Source of the DNA: Diphasiastrum complanatum
Taxonomy: Eukaryota; Streptophyta; Lycopodiopsida; Lycopodiales; Lycopodiaceae
Length of the DNA: 64,000 nt
Assembly: GCA_029204225.1 (NCBI GenBank)
Contig: MU832044.1
Coordinates: 1-64,000 of the forward strand
Direction of reading: 5' to 3'
A model generated the notes under the pieces. It worked only from the letters and a program-made list of their open reading frames with translations. It ran no database searches and was not told the DNA's origin. Both the position numbers and the translations under genes were made by a program. Position 1 is the first letter of the stretch. Each line of letters begins with the position of its first letter. This document shows, piece by piece, positions 32,951-43,559 of the stretch.

Positions 32951-33849
32951 CTAATTATACTTTCAATAGCATTGCAAATCCTAACATAAAGTGTACCTAT
33001 GATTTTTTTTAGGGTCACTACATGGACTTCTCGAGAAAAGATGTTTCTTTTATTTTTTCGGAAAGAAGTGGTTGCATTCAAAAATGTCTTAATTGTTGAA
33101 TCAAGTGAAACATGTTTTTTCAGAGAAGTTGGTACGGATAAAAGTGTGGTTCTAATTTCAAAGGTGTTTAAAATAGATTGCCCTTTGTCATACCCTCCGA
33201 TTTTGATCGCCTAGGAGACGTTTACAACTATATTTCCATTGATGTCATTTCAAAAAAAATCTTGTGGGATAATGCAGATATTGTCAAAATGAATGAACTC
33301 ATTCTTGCCAACAGTCCATTTTACAACATTGATGACGTTGTTGATTGTATGGATTTTGAAGGGATAGTAGTTTTCATTGCTAAATTCAAAGGCTACTATC
33401 TCAGTGAAAAACAATCGCTTATTATCGTGAAGGAAGTAACTATAATTCGGATATCTTGACATATGTCGATGATGTGGTCACTCGTACTAATATATCTGCA
33501 TCAGCATATAAGTCGAATATTTTTACAAGTGTGGAGGATGTTGGAGAGGTTGTTGATAACAACAAAAATAAAAGATGTCATTCTGAAATCAACATTCAAA
33601 CAAAGTGCACACCGAAATCGTCAATTTTCGTAAGTGCAAATGCATCCACCTGACATAATTCAGAATTTTTGAAATTCAATTTTGATGAACATGATTACAC
33701 AAGCAACATATTATATGATGTTAATATGACAAATGATCCTACATGATCAAGATGGTCACAAGTAAATGAACTTTTGGAAGATCTACAAAGAGAGTCTTAA
33801 GTATGTCCAACATCCTTTGGAACTACTCAGAGTTTAAAAAAAAAAACGT

Positions 33850-34996
33850 GTGCTTGTCTATGTTGCACCAAAAAAAATAGAATATGTTTTATCGTCAAAA
33901 AATATAAAGAAAACATTGATGCAACCATGTTGTAGTAAGTTATGCATTTGACAAATTACCTACAAAGAATGTGAAGACTTGTGACTAGGTGTGTGGAGAA
34001 AACGAGGAGCTGACAAGCACAATCAATCATTGCAGATGTTCACATGTTTTTTTTAAAGACGAGAAATGTTAGACACAATGTTTGATATTTTGGACAAACC
34101 TAAATTGTGTTTCAAACCTACGTTGGATGGTAAAGCTATATGCATAAAAGCATATTAGAATCTATTGGAAATCTCCCATGGAATGTTTTGGCAAGTTATT
34201 GTTGAGGCACATTATTCCATTGTATACAAGTTTCATGGAAACACCGGCACACTCAAACAACGTGGACATTCTTTGAAAGGGTTGGCAGTAATGCGTGGGA
34301 TTTTGGAAAAGCATGCATTGCCTCAACCACATCTGCAAAATAAATCAAAAGATGTCGTTGTTATTTGCGAACATCATCTCCCACTTGACATGCATAAACG
34401 TGACGTCTTCAAAACTATAAGAACACAACTTAAAGATGCATGTATTTATGAAGTTTCAAGATTCACGCTCTACAATATATGGAAACAAGAGTTTGGACAT
34501 GTCAAGTCTCCAACTAGACAAAGAATGTCCAAATGCAAAACATGTGACAATCTTAAAAATGCAATAGAGACAACTTCTGACATTAGGATGCATGATCGCT
34601 ATATTGCATTGAGAGGTCATCATCTACATCATGTTTTTGATTCTAGAAAATTGTATGCATATTAAAAAGAAGAGCCAAGATCCCATCATGAGCAGTCATT
34701 GTGTTTTATCATCGATGGAATGGATCAAAATACAAAAAAATTACCATGTTTCAGCAAGACGACTCCTAGATTAAAGGGCAATCAATTTTTGAAAACACAT
34801 GTTTGTGGGGTATTGGTTCATGGATTCAAGTTGCTCTGTGATGTTTGGATTGATACCTTGCATGCTCACGACAATCAAGTTGCCACATCAATAATGCGAG
34901 CAATAAGAAAGGTACAAGCATCACGTAAAACCTTATCTCCGATCTTACATATTCAAGCTGACAATTGTTAGAGGGAGAATAAGAACAAATTTAATT
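33850..34996 (+). pseudogene. DUF7869-type transposon protein pseudogene
   Basis: One frame from about 34051 to 34996 is broken only by three stops (near 34156, 34663-34665 and 34969-34971). It reads HGNTGTLKQRGHSLKGLA, SRFTLYNIWKQEFGHVK, KCKTCDNLKN (CxxC), FIIDGMDQNTKKLPCF, HVCGVLVHGFKLLCDVWID and HIQADNC-stop-RENKNKFNF. The order of a CxxC segment, an IDGMDQ.K.LP segment and a final Q.DNC.RENKN segment is what I associate with plant and other eukaryotic proteins carrying DUF7869, which spread like transposons. Cys-rich sequence near 33930 and open frames at 33000-33653 may be N-terminal parts. The protein ends at a junction with copia RT at about 35000. Confidence 0.65.
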
Positions 34997-35004
34997 TTTG
35001 GTCT

Positions 35005-36090
35005 TTGTTGTTCTGATAGAGAATGGTTTCATTCCAAACTCGGCAGACTCAAATGTCTATTTCAAGTCTGTATCAAATTACTTCATCATCATCACTCTCT
35101 ACGTAGATGATACACACTTATTCAGTAATAATTTGAATCTGATGAAGGATACAAAATGCATGCTGGCCCACGAATACAAGATGACTGACATGGGTCCAGC
35201 CCACTATTGTCTCAGAATCCAGATTCAATGAGATCGACCCAGTAGAATGATTTTTATTAGTCAGCAACGATATCTCAACAACATGTTGGAAAAGTATGGA
35301 ATGGCCAACTACAAACCAAGTCACTTTTCACTCGACCTTGGACTAAAGCTATCAAAGAAATAGTCTCCTCAAACCGAGGCAAAAAAGGAGGAGATGAAGT
35401 GCTACTCCTTTCAATCCATCATCGGCTCACTGATGTACGCAATGATCTGCACGCGACCAGACCTTGCATATTCGATCACTACACTCAGCCAATTCTTGTC
35501 AAATCCAGGCTTAACTCATTGGAAGGCACTAATAAAGTTCATGAAGTACATCCAAGCAACAAAAACTCTCAGCATCTGCTACGGAGGTAGCCACATTGCC
35601 AATATCCTCGAAGCCTACACAAATGCAGATTGGACAGGAGATGTCGACACCAGAAAATCAACTTCTGGATTTGTATTTTTATACAACCAAGGCCCAATCT
35701 CATGGAACAGTTGGAAGCAAACCTCAGTTGCATTATCATCAACGGAATCCAAATACATAGCTGCCATCAATGCAACCAAAGAGGCGATCTGGCTAAGGCA
35801 ACTGCTTGCAGACCTCAAACTTGCACAACCACTTCCTACAACAATCTAGTTTGATAATCAAAGCACAATAGCGCTATCTCTCAATCCGAGATTTCACTCT
35901 TGAAACAAACATATAGAAATCAGGTATCATTACCTTAGAGAGAAAGTGCACAGCAAGGAAGTAGAACTAGTTTTATGTAGAACAAACTACATGGCAGTAG
36001 ATTACTTCTCAAGGCTCTATCAAAGGAGCAACATTTTAGATTCAACGATATGTTAAATTTGAAGATCAAAGTTTTTCAAGATTCTCATTA
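35005..36090 (+). pseudogene. Copia RT C-terminus and RNase H fragment
   Basis: It starts within RT (NGFIPNSADSNVYFK, then the YVDD catalytic motif in ITLYVDDTHLFSNN) and continues with KMTDMGPAHYCLRIQIQ. RNase H follows: IGSLMYAMICTRPDLAYSI, ADWTGDVDTRKSTSGFVFLY, VALSSTESKYIAAINATKEA and, after a stop at 35848, LSLNPRFHS and KHIEIRYHYLREKV. A purine tract AAGGAGGAG (36090-36098) then leads into an LTR. There are several stops and frameshifts. The left end is fused to the DUF7869-like pseudogene. Confidence 0.9.
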
Positions 36091-36098
36091 AGGAGGAG

Positions 36099-36178
36099 TG
36101 TTAGATTTCTTATGCTTAGTCTTAAAAATCATTAAGTAATGAGCATCTTGAAAACAGAAGGTCGACAACATGATTTTG
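36099..36178 (+). mobile_element. 3' LTR of plus-strand copia, first part (interrupted)
   Basis: The LTR starts TGTTAGATTTCTTATGC directly after the polypurine tract. It is split at 36178 by the complete minus-strand copia and resumes at 42412. Its last 17 bases (43173-43189) are the exact reverse complement of its first 17, which proves that both parts belong together. Confidence 0.9.
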
Positions 36179-36913
36179 TGTTGAATTTCACACGTGTGGA
36201 CTGTCCACTACATGTACTTGTGATCTCCTAAGGTGTGTAGATGCACCAAGATCAAGACTAGATTGAGATTCAAGATCAATCTTGAATCCTATGGCAAAAA
36301 CACACTACTACATGCATTCAATCACTTCCAACTCTCACTCACACGTGTGGGAAGTATTCAAAACACAATCTAAGTAAAAACAAGCTGCTCTCCTCGGGTA
36401 GAGAGAGAAAATACATCATGAGCTCTTGGGTAGAGAGAAAGCTAGAAATCCAATAACTCACAAAATCCATGAAATCACCAAATCAATTGGCTTCAAAATG
36501 AGGAGTACAATGATACTAGTAGGTCCACGAGCTACCACTATGCTTAACTATGATTGGACCATATTTTGTCACCTCTTGATCCTATTGGATCATTGATCCA
36601 TGCACCTCTTAATTCTATTGGACTATATTCAAGCACACCTCAATTTCCTATTGGACCTCACAAGGTTCCACCTCTAAATCCTATTGGACCTCTTGGAATT
36701 CATCAAACAAAAACTTTACACTTTTCTACACTCTAATTGGCAAGTGTTTAGCCTCTTACTCTATTTTGGCTCAATAGTGACATTACAAGTGGAAATGCAT
36801 AATTTGCCATCTATGCCAAATTTATTCCTATCAACATCCTACACCTAGATGCTTGATGTAAAAAACATAAGACCCCTATATCTAACATAGATAATCTTTT
36901 TCAATTCTTCACA
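36179..36913 (-). repeat. 3' LTR of the complete copia
   Basis: 735 bp, plus-strand TGTTGAATTTC...CAATTCTTCACA. It has short CACACGTGTGG motifs at its inner and mid part (36189-36200, 36340-36352). It matches the 5' LTR at about 98-99 percent. Confidence 0.97.
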
Positions 36914-36921
36914 CTCCTCCT
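36914..36921 (-). promoter_or_regulatory. Polypurine tract of the complete copia
   Basis: Minus strand AGGAGGAG directly upstream of the 3' LTR start TGTGAAG. It serves as primer for plus-strand DNA synthesis. Confidence 0.85.
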
Positions 36922-36931
36922 AAAAAATTAT

Positions 36932-38518
36932 CTATGAAGATTTGAGCATTGATCTTGATATAACTCCAAGATTAGATCTATGCTTGATGAAAGCACTTTT
37001 GCTCAAAGGCTTGGTGAGTAGATCGGCAATACAAGAGGACGAGTTGACATGCTCCAAATAGATTTCTCCTCCAATAAGCTTTTCTCTCACAAAATGGTGT
37101 GCCACTTCTATGTGCTTGCTTCTTGCATGAAATATGGGATTATTGGCAAGAGCTTGGGCCGAGATATTATCACACTTGATCATTGGTAGATCATCCTCCT
37201 TGATGCACTTTAGTTCCACTAATAACCTCTTGATCCAAAGCACTTCTTTGGTAGTTGTAGTGAGTGCTTTGTACTCGGCCTCACATAAAGAGAGAGATAT
37301 AGTATCTTGCTTTTTGGAAAGCCAAGATATTAGATTGCCTCCAAGAAAGATAGTGTATGCACTAATAGACTTTCGATCCATCTTGTCACTTGCAAAGTCC
37401 GAATCCGAGTAGCCAATAATGGATAGATCTTCACTTTTATAGAGTAGACCATAATCACAAGATGAAGATACATATCTTAGAATCCTCTTGGCCATCTTCC
37501 AATGATGGATCTTAGGATCTTGCATAAATTGACTCAATTTGTGCACACAAAAACTAAGATCGGGCCTAGTAATGGTAAGCCAAATCAAGGAGCCTACAAG
37601 ACTCCTAAAAAGTGTGATGTCCTCAAAGGATCTTTCATCACCTTTATTAGGATCTTTTACAATTTGCTCCATTGGAGTATCTATGCTCTTAGAATTTTCC
37701 ATATGGAATTTTTTCAACATAGAGTGAGCATATCTAGATTGGCATATAAAGACATGATTTTCATAAAAATCAATTTCTAGGCCTAGGATGTAATGTATCT
37801 CTCCTAGATCTTGCATTTTAAACTCACATCCAAGTGCTAGCTTGGTTTCACCAACTAGCTTGATACAACTTCCACAAAGAATAATGTCATCAACATAAAT
37901 TAGAAGAATGACAATATTGCTATCAACAAACTTTAGATACATGGAAGGATCATAGTCACTAAGAGTAAATCCTAGTGAGATAAGAAAAGAGTTAACTCTT
38001 GAATACCATGATCTTGGTGCTTGCTTGAGTCCATAAAGACTTTTGAAGAGCAAGCACACTTTGGACTCATCCTTGATGAATCCTTGAGGTTGTTCCATAT
38101 AGATCTCCTCCTCAAGATAACCATTTAGATAAGCATTGGATACATCTAATTGGAACACCTTCCACTTGAAAAAACAAGCAAGAGAAATAAGAATTCTTAT
38201 TGTCACCATCTTTGCAACAGGTGAAAAGGTCTCCTCATAATCAAGATCGTGGATTTGAGCAATTCCTTTGGCACATAATCTTGCTTTATGCTTGTTGATG
38301 GTGCCATCATCATTGAACTTGATCCGAAATACCCACTTGCAACCAATCACATGCTTGTTGGATGGAGGATCCACAAGCTCCCAAGTATTGTTGGTGATCA
38401 ATGCATCATACTCTTGCTTCATGGCATCATACCACTCCTTGGTATTGAGTGCCTCTTGTACATTCTTTGGCTCTTCATGAGAGACATAAAAAACATAATT
38501 AGTGGAATCAAGATCCAC
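36932..38518 (-). CDS. Copia reverse transcriptase and RNase H (pol C-terminal part)
   Basis: A 528-codon open frame. RT starts at WYDAMKQEYDALITNNTWEL; KARLCAKGIAQ and DVSNAYLNGYLEEEIYMEQP hold the first catalytic Asp, LYGLKQAPRSWYSR and the YVDDIILCG motif the other two. RNase H follows with SLVGSLIWLTITRPDLSF, DSDFASDKMDRKSISAYTIF, SLCEAEYKALTTTTKEVLW, CDNISAQALANNPIFHARSK and IADLLTKPLSKSAF. All key residues look intact. The frame is separated from the upstream integrase frame by a frameshift near 38520. In an intact element it would be cleaved from the Gag-Pol polyprotein. Confidence 0.95.
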   Translation of the reverse strand: MDLDSTNYVFYVSHEEPKNVQEALNTKEWYDAMKQEYDALITNNTWELVDPPSNKHVIGCKWVFRIKFNDDGTINKHKARLCAKGIAQIHDLDYEETFSPVAKMVTIRILISLACFFKWKVFQLDVSNAYLNGYLEEEIYMEQPQGFIKDESKVCLLFKSLYGLKQAPRSWYSRVNSFLISLGFTLSDYDPSMYLKFVDSNIVILLIYVDDIILCGSCIKLVGETKLALGCEFKMQDLGEIHYILGLEIDFYENHVFICQSRYAHSMLKKFHMENSKSIDTPMEQIVKDPNKGDERSFEDITLFRSLVGSLIWLTITRPDLSFCVHKLSQFMQDPKIHHWKMAKRILRYVSSSCDYGLLYKSEDLSIIGYSDSDFASDKMDRKSISAYTIFLGGNLISWLSKKQDTISLSLCEAEYKALTTTTKEVLWIKRLLVELKCIKEDDLPMIKCDNISAQALANNPIFHARSKHIEVAHHFVREKLIGGEIYLEHVNSSSCIADLLTKPLSKSAFIKHRSNLGVISRSMLKSS

Positions 38519-38740
38519 TTGTTTGCCTTTGTCAACATATGCCTCTTAGACTCGGATCTATCTCTCATGGATCTTCTTGGTGAAAAAATCCGAGGAGAGT
38601 CTTCTTCAAATCTCGACCCCATCACATCATGATTGTCTTCAAAATCAATAATTGATGATGCATCCATAGATTTCTTGATCTCGGCCTCTTCAAATGATGA
38701 GTTGATCTTCATGAAAGACAACATCTCTACTTTCAATAAC

Positions 38741-40330
38741 TTAAGAAGTAGAGAGTATAAAGACTCTATAGGCCTTCTTGGTGGATGAGTATCCAACCAT
38801 GATCCCTTTGCATGCACTAGGATCTTCCTTCTTCCTTGTTTCCAAGGGAATATGGACAAAGCATAAGCATCCAAAAACTCTAAGGTGATCAACCTTAGGC
38901 TTCTTCAAAAATAAGATTTCATATGGTGACTTTCCTCCAAGAGCCATATGGTGGAGCCTATTGCAAACATAATTTGCACAATTAACGACTTCTCCCCAAA
39001 AATCTTTGGGCAAAGATGCCTCAATTCTCATAGATTTTGCACATTCACATAGAGATCTATTCTTTCTCTCGGCCACTCCATTTTGAGATGGAGAGTAGGC
39101 ACAAGAAAACTCTCTTTTAATGCCTTCAAGCTCACAAAAATCTTGAAATTTATTGGAGATATATTCACCACCTCCATCACTTCTAAGAGCTTTAATCTTG
39201 AATGAGAATTGCTTCTCTACATAAGCTTTGAAAATAAGGAAATGATCAAACACCATAGATTTTGAAGCAAGAAGATATATCCAAGTGAATCTTGTGTAAT
39301 CATCAATGAAAGTAACAAAACAAGTGGCTCCTCCCTTGCTTGTAGTTGATGAGAAATGCACATCCGAGTGGATTAACTCCAAAGGATGCTTGCTTTTGAT
39401 AGAAGATCTTGTAAATGGCTTTTTGTGAGATTTAGCAATAGCACAAGCCTCACAAGGCTTGATCTTCTTGGAAAATGACTTTGGCAAGCCAATAGCTTTG
39501 GATTCTTTGATCATAGAGAGCATGGATTTGTAGTTGGGATGTCCCAACCTCCTATGCCATAATTCCTCCATAGAGAGCTTGTTCACAAGAGCAACATTAC
39601 TAGCATTCACATACTCATTTGGATCTAGTTTATAGATGCCACCAAATCTAGATCCTAATGCAAGTATCTCATCATTCTTCTTGATAGTGCAAGTATCAAC
39701 ATTGAATTTTACATCAAGGCCATTATCAAGAAATTGGCCAGCACTAATAAGATTCTTGGTAAGCTTAGGTACATAAAGAACTCTAAAGAGAGAAAGAACT
39801 TTAGAGGATGCAAGCTTCAAGGGAATGTTCCCTATGCCTTCAATAGGACATTCAAAATCATTTGCAGTGTATATTGATTTCTTGACTCCATCATAAGGTG
39901 CAATAGAAGAGAAAGAGTCCTTGGAGCTACACATATGTGAAGAGGCTCCACTATCAATATACCATAGGCCGTCCTTCTTGAAAGGAGTAGATGGGAAACT
40001 AGAGACCATAAGAGATCCCTCTCCATCACTTGCAATAGTGTCTTCCTTCTCATTGGTAATATTGGCTTGCTTGAGTTGATTCTTCTTTTTGAAGCAATTG
40101 GTGGCATAATGACCTTTCTTGCCACAATAAAAGCACTTGATCTTCTTCTTCTTGAGCTTGGATGATGAAGCATTAGAGGAATCATCTTCCTCCTCATCTT
40201 TGTCTTTGGATTTGACTTTGTCCTTGCTTGAGGATTGTTGATGTTGGTTCTTGCTCCTCCCTTTGTGCTTATCCTTGGCAAAGAGAGCTTTGCCATCATT
40301 ATGAGTGAGAGAAAGCTTGTCCATCCTCAA
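38741..40330 (-). CDS. Copia Gag zinc knuckle, protease and integrase
   Basis: A 529-codon open frame. A basic stretch and CFYCGKKGHYATNC form the CCHC knuckle. WYIDSGASSHMCSSKDSF is the aspartic protease site. FRVLYVPKLTKNLISAGQFL and LWHRRLGHPNYKSML...CEACAIAKSH are pre-integrase and zinc-binding motifs. HSDVHFSST, FVTFIDDYTRFTWIYLL, SDGGGEYISNKF, YSPSQNGVAERKNRSLCECA form the D,D,E integrase core, and VFGCLCFVHIP its end. SDGGGE replaces the more usual TDRGGE. The frame leaves phase near 38750; the integrase-RT linker continues in another frame (38740-38520) before RT. Confidence 0.95.
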   Translation of the reverse strand: MRMDKLSLTHNDGKALFAKDKHKGRSKNQHQQSSSKDKVKSKDKDEEEDDSSNASSSKLKKKKIKCFYCGKKGHYATNCFKKKNQLKQANITNEKEDTIASDGEGSLMVSSFPSTPFKKDGLWYIDSGASSHMCSSKDSFSSIAPYDGVKKSIYTANDFECPIEGIGNIPLKLASSKVLSLFRVLYVPKLTKNLISAGQFLDNGLDVKFNVDTCTIKKNDEILALGSRFGGIYKLDPNEYVNASNVALVNKLSMEELWHRRLGHPNYKSMLSMIKESKAIGLPKSFSKKIKPCEACAIAKSHKKPFTRSSIKSKHPLELIHSDVHFSSTTSKGGATCFVTFIDDYTRFTWIYLLASKSMVFDHFLIFKAYVEKQFSFKIKALRSDGGGEYISNKFQDFCELEGIKREFSCAYSPSQNGVAERKNRSLCECAKSMRIEASLPKDFWGEVVNCANYVCNRLHHMALGGKSPYEILFLKKPKVDHLRVFGCLCFVHIPLETRKKEDPSACKGIMVGYSSTKKAYRVFILSTS

Positions 40331-40348
40331 GAGCTTGTACTCTTGTCT

Positions 40349-40966
40349 TTATTCTTCTGAAATTAGCACACTTTGGAGAGCCTCCAAACTTGGTAGCTCC
40401 TCCTTAATGGCATAGGATTGGACAAGGTTATCAAATTCACTTCTCAAGCCATTGAGAATGACTTGAACTAGCTCATTTTGATTGATGGAATCACCAATGC
40501 AAGCAAGCTCTCTATGAATATCTTTTACTCTCAAAACATAACTAGATGCACTCTCATCACTCTTTTGGCTACTTTGAAAGATTTGATTCTTAAGAGTGAG
40601 AAGCCTAGAGGTATTCTTAGCCTCGTAGATAGTCTTGAGACAATCCCAAGCTTCTTTGGCTGTTGTACAAGTACCTATCTCCCTCAATATCTCATTAGAG
40701 ACATTCATCTTAATGTAGTGGAGAGCCATCCTAGCTCTCTTTTTGTATTTTTGAACCTCTTGAAGAACTTGTGGTTCTTCTTCAAGGCCAAGAACTATGT
40801 CCATCACGTCTTGAAGGATCAAGATGGACTCCATCCTCATTTTCCAAATTGAATAATTTGAAGTGGTCAATCTTTCACTTGGTTCCAACAAGGATGAACC
40901 CATTGAAGACATTTGAAGTGAAGAAAACTCAAATGATGAACAATAAATGTTGTTACACACTTTCAA
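40349..40966 (-). CDS. Copia Gag (UBN2 domain)
   Basis: 206 codons with GSSLLEPSERLTTSNYSIWK, MRMESILILQDVMDIVLGLE, KKRARMALHYIKMNVSNEI, AWDCLKTIYEAKNTSRLLTL and LVQVILNGLRSEFDNLVQSY, the typical nucleocapsid-precursor domain. It ends at an in-frame TAA (40349-40351) after LQSVLISEE. Without that stop it would continue in the same frame into the zinc-knuckle frame at 40330, so the stop is a nonsense mutation within Gag. The actual start may be the ATG at about 40908 (MSSMGSSLLEP). Confidence 0.93.
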   Translation of the reverse strand: MKVCNNIYCSSFEFSSLQMSSMGSSLLEPSERLTTSNYSIWKMRMESILILQDVMDIVLGLEEEPQVLQEVQKYKKRARMALHYIKMNVSNEILREIGTCTTAKEAWDCLKTIYEAKNTSRLLTLKNQIFQSSQKSDESASSYVLRVKDIHRELACIGDSINQNELVQVILNGLRSEFDNLVQSYAIKEELPSLEALQSVLISEE

Positions 40967-41654
40967 TAGGATCCAATAATTGAGTACTATCTCCTCCTAT
41001 GAAAGATCTTACAACAATTTGTGAATTGATTCTCACTAGCTACTCAAATCTCTCTAAAACAAGATCTATTTCAAATCAAATGATGGAGTATAGGCAAAGT
41101 TAGGATCTAACACTCTTAGCACGTGTGAAATACACTAAGAAACCAAATTTGACTCAAATACAATGATATTGCATGAAACAAAATGGCTAAGATCTCAAAA
41201 CAGTGCCTAGATCACATATAGATGAGAATGGCAAGCATACAACTGTGATTTTGGATCAACCAAGCAATCTCTTGACCAAACCAAATGTGTCCACCCAGGT
41301 CTAGGTGCCCTACCTAACCCTCTTCAAAAGCTTATAACTTTTGATTGGCTCAACCAAATGGAATGAAACTGATTGCAACAGAAACTAGACAAAAATAGCT
41401 TCAAAACAAGATATCAAGCAAGATAAATGGATCAAACATGAGAGAGAACTTCCAAACTGAAATTGGATGTTCCTCACACGTGTCTGAGCCCTTGATTTCG
41501 TACAGTACCAGGTCAGACCCAATCAATGTCCTTTTGATCTCTTTTGATCCAAGATTGAACAAGATAGCTAGGAAAATGGGCCTTGACAACTTCTAGCTCA
41601 AGATTGATGAAATTTTTTTCACTTAGATGGATCAAAATGCATGGTAACCTTAGG

Positions 41655-41669
41655 TAGGCTCTGATACCA
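41655..41669 (-). promoter_or_regulatory. tRNA-Met primer-binding site of the complete copia
   Basis: The minus strand TGGTATCAGAGCCTA is complementary to the 3' end of initiator tRNA-Met and directly abuts the 5' LTR. Confidence 0.95.
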
Positions 41670-42406
41670 TGTTGAATTTCACACGTGTAGACTGTCCACT
41701 ACATGTACTTGTGATCTCCTAAGGTGTGTAGATGCACCAAGATCAAGACTAGATTGAGATTCAAGATCAATCTTGAATCCTATGGCAAAAACACACTACT
41801 ACATGCATTCAATCACTTCCAACTCTCACTCACACGTGTGGGAAGTATTCAAAACATAATCTAAGTAAAAACAAGCTGCTCTCCTCGGGTAGAGAGAGAA
41901 AATGCATCATGAGCTCTCGAGTAGAGAGAGAAAGCTAGAAATCCAATAACTCACAAAATCCATGAAATCACCAAATCAATTGGCTTCAAAATAAGGAGTA
42001 CAATGATACTAGTAGGTCCACGAGCTACCAATATGCTTAACTATGATTGGACCATATTTTGTCACCTCTTGATCCTATTGGATCATTGATCCATGCACCT
42101 CTTAATTCTATTGGACTATATTCAAGCACACCTCAATTTCCTATTGGACCTCACAAGGTTCCACCTCTAAATCCTATTGGACCTCTTGGAATTCATCAAA
42201 CAAAAACTTTACACTTGTCTACACTCTAATTGGCAAGTGTTTAGCCTCTTACTCTATTTTGGCTCAATAGTGACATTACAAGTGGAAATGCATAATTTGC
42301 CATCTATGCCAAATTTATTCCTATCAACATCCTACACCTAGATGCTTGATGTAAAAAACAAAAGACCCCTATATCTAACATAGATAATCTTTTTCAATTC
42401 TTCACA
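41670..42406 (-). repeat. 5' LTR of the complete copia
   Basis: 737 bp; the transcription start of the element should lie here, on the minus strand. It is near-identical to 36179-36913. An untranslated leader of about 700 bases (40970-41654) separates it from gag. Confidence 0.97.
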
Positions 42407-43189
42407 TTTTGGACCTTCGCATTTTTTCCTTGTCTTAAAACGATTTAAGGCACTTTTTGCTTTTTCCGCCTTCTTTGCCCTTTCTTGTGCCTACACAAAA
42501 AATTCGACACACTAGCCAGAATGACTTAGAAACCATTTTTGGACCACCTTTGTCTTTTTCACCTCTTTGTGAAAAATGCGACAAAGCACCCAAAATGCCT
42601 TAAAATCACTTTTTGGGCACCTTCACCTTTTTTGGTTTTCTTCGCTGCCTTTAGTCTAAGGCACCTTCACCTTCCTCGCTGCCTTCAGTGTAAGGCACTG
42701 TTTTGGCTTTTTCTCCTTTTTCGGCTTCTTGCTGTCTTAAATCTAAGGGCACCTTAAGGATTTACACACCTTAAGTCTAAGGGCACCTTCAGGATTTGCA
42801 TACCTTCAGTCTAACAGGCACCTTCGGGTTTTTCGGGTTTTTTGCGTTTTTGCTACATTGGAAGACCGACATCGCAACTTATCATCAACCCTAAAATAGC
42901 TTGAGAAACAAATATCCTAAGGGCTGTTACCAACTTTTGTATAGATGCAAAACTAGAGTAAATGGCAACTAAGGCATGAGATATTTTTCTCTCAACACAC
43001 TATATCGCAATTTTCATGAAAGTGCAAAAAAGGCGAAAAAGATGAAAGTGCCTCAAAAATGGGTAAGGCATAAAAAAATCTCAAAGGGAAAAATGTGAAG
43101 GTCCAAAAACATGTAGTCAACATTCGGTTTTAGAGATGCTCATTACTTGAACAATTTTTTCATTAAGGTTGAGCATAAGAAATCTAACA
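42407..43189 (+). mobile_element. 3' LTR of plus-strand copia, second part
   Basis: It begins with the second copy of the target duplication (TTTTG) and continues the LTR interrupted at 36178. The terminal 17 bases are the inverted complement of the LTR start. Excluding the insertion the LTR is about 858 bp. Its middle (42640-42830) is built of degenerate repeats of GGCACCTT with TCTAAG or CAGTCTAA in between. The same GGGCACCTTCG motif occurs in the LTRs at 29.1 and 30.65 kb, so these elements may be related. Confidence 0.88.
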
Positions 43190-43559
43190 TTTGGGTCGGC
43201 CTAGGATGCTATTGGCTGGTCCAGGGGGTAAATGTGTTGCTGCTCATCTTGAAGACATGTTGATGTATGGCTTTTGGGTAGCCTAGGATGCTATTGGCTG
43301 GTCCATTGGTCTTTGTGTAACCAGAAATGCTGAGTTCGAAGAATGGGGACCATTCTTTACCTGTGAAGGTCACCACTATTTGCGGGGAAAAATGCCTCTT
43401 TTTCAAGTTATTTTTGACAGAAAATCATCGCCGCACACTATTATGCCAATGCAAAACTGATTAAAACTAACGCGTAAATGGCCCATTATGGCCGGTTGTA
43501 CTTTTATTGACATTCTATCTATTTATTAATTTATGTTGGACTTATAATTATTTAAGAGG

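Larger units (their letters stand above)
36179..42406 (-). mobile_element. Complete, recently inserted copia retrotransposon (6.2 kb)
   Basis: Two LTRs (36179-36913 and 41670-42406), both TG...CA, flank primer-binding site, gag, protease, integrase, RT, RNase H and polypurine tract in copia order on the minus strand. The 5-bp target duplication TTTTG is intact at 36174-36178 and 42407-42411. It sits inside the 3' LTR of an older plus-strand copia. By eye the LTRs differ by about nine substitutions and one 2-base indel, so the insertion is young relative to its surroundings. The coding frame has one stop and two frameshifts, so this copy is probably not autonomous. Confidence 0.97.
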
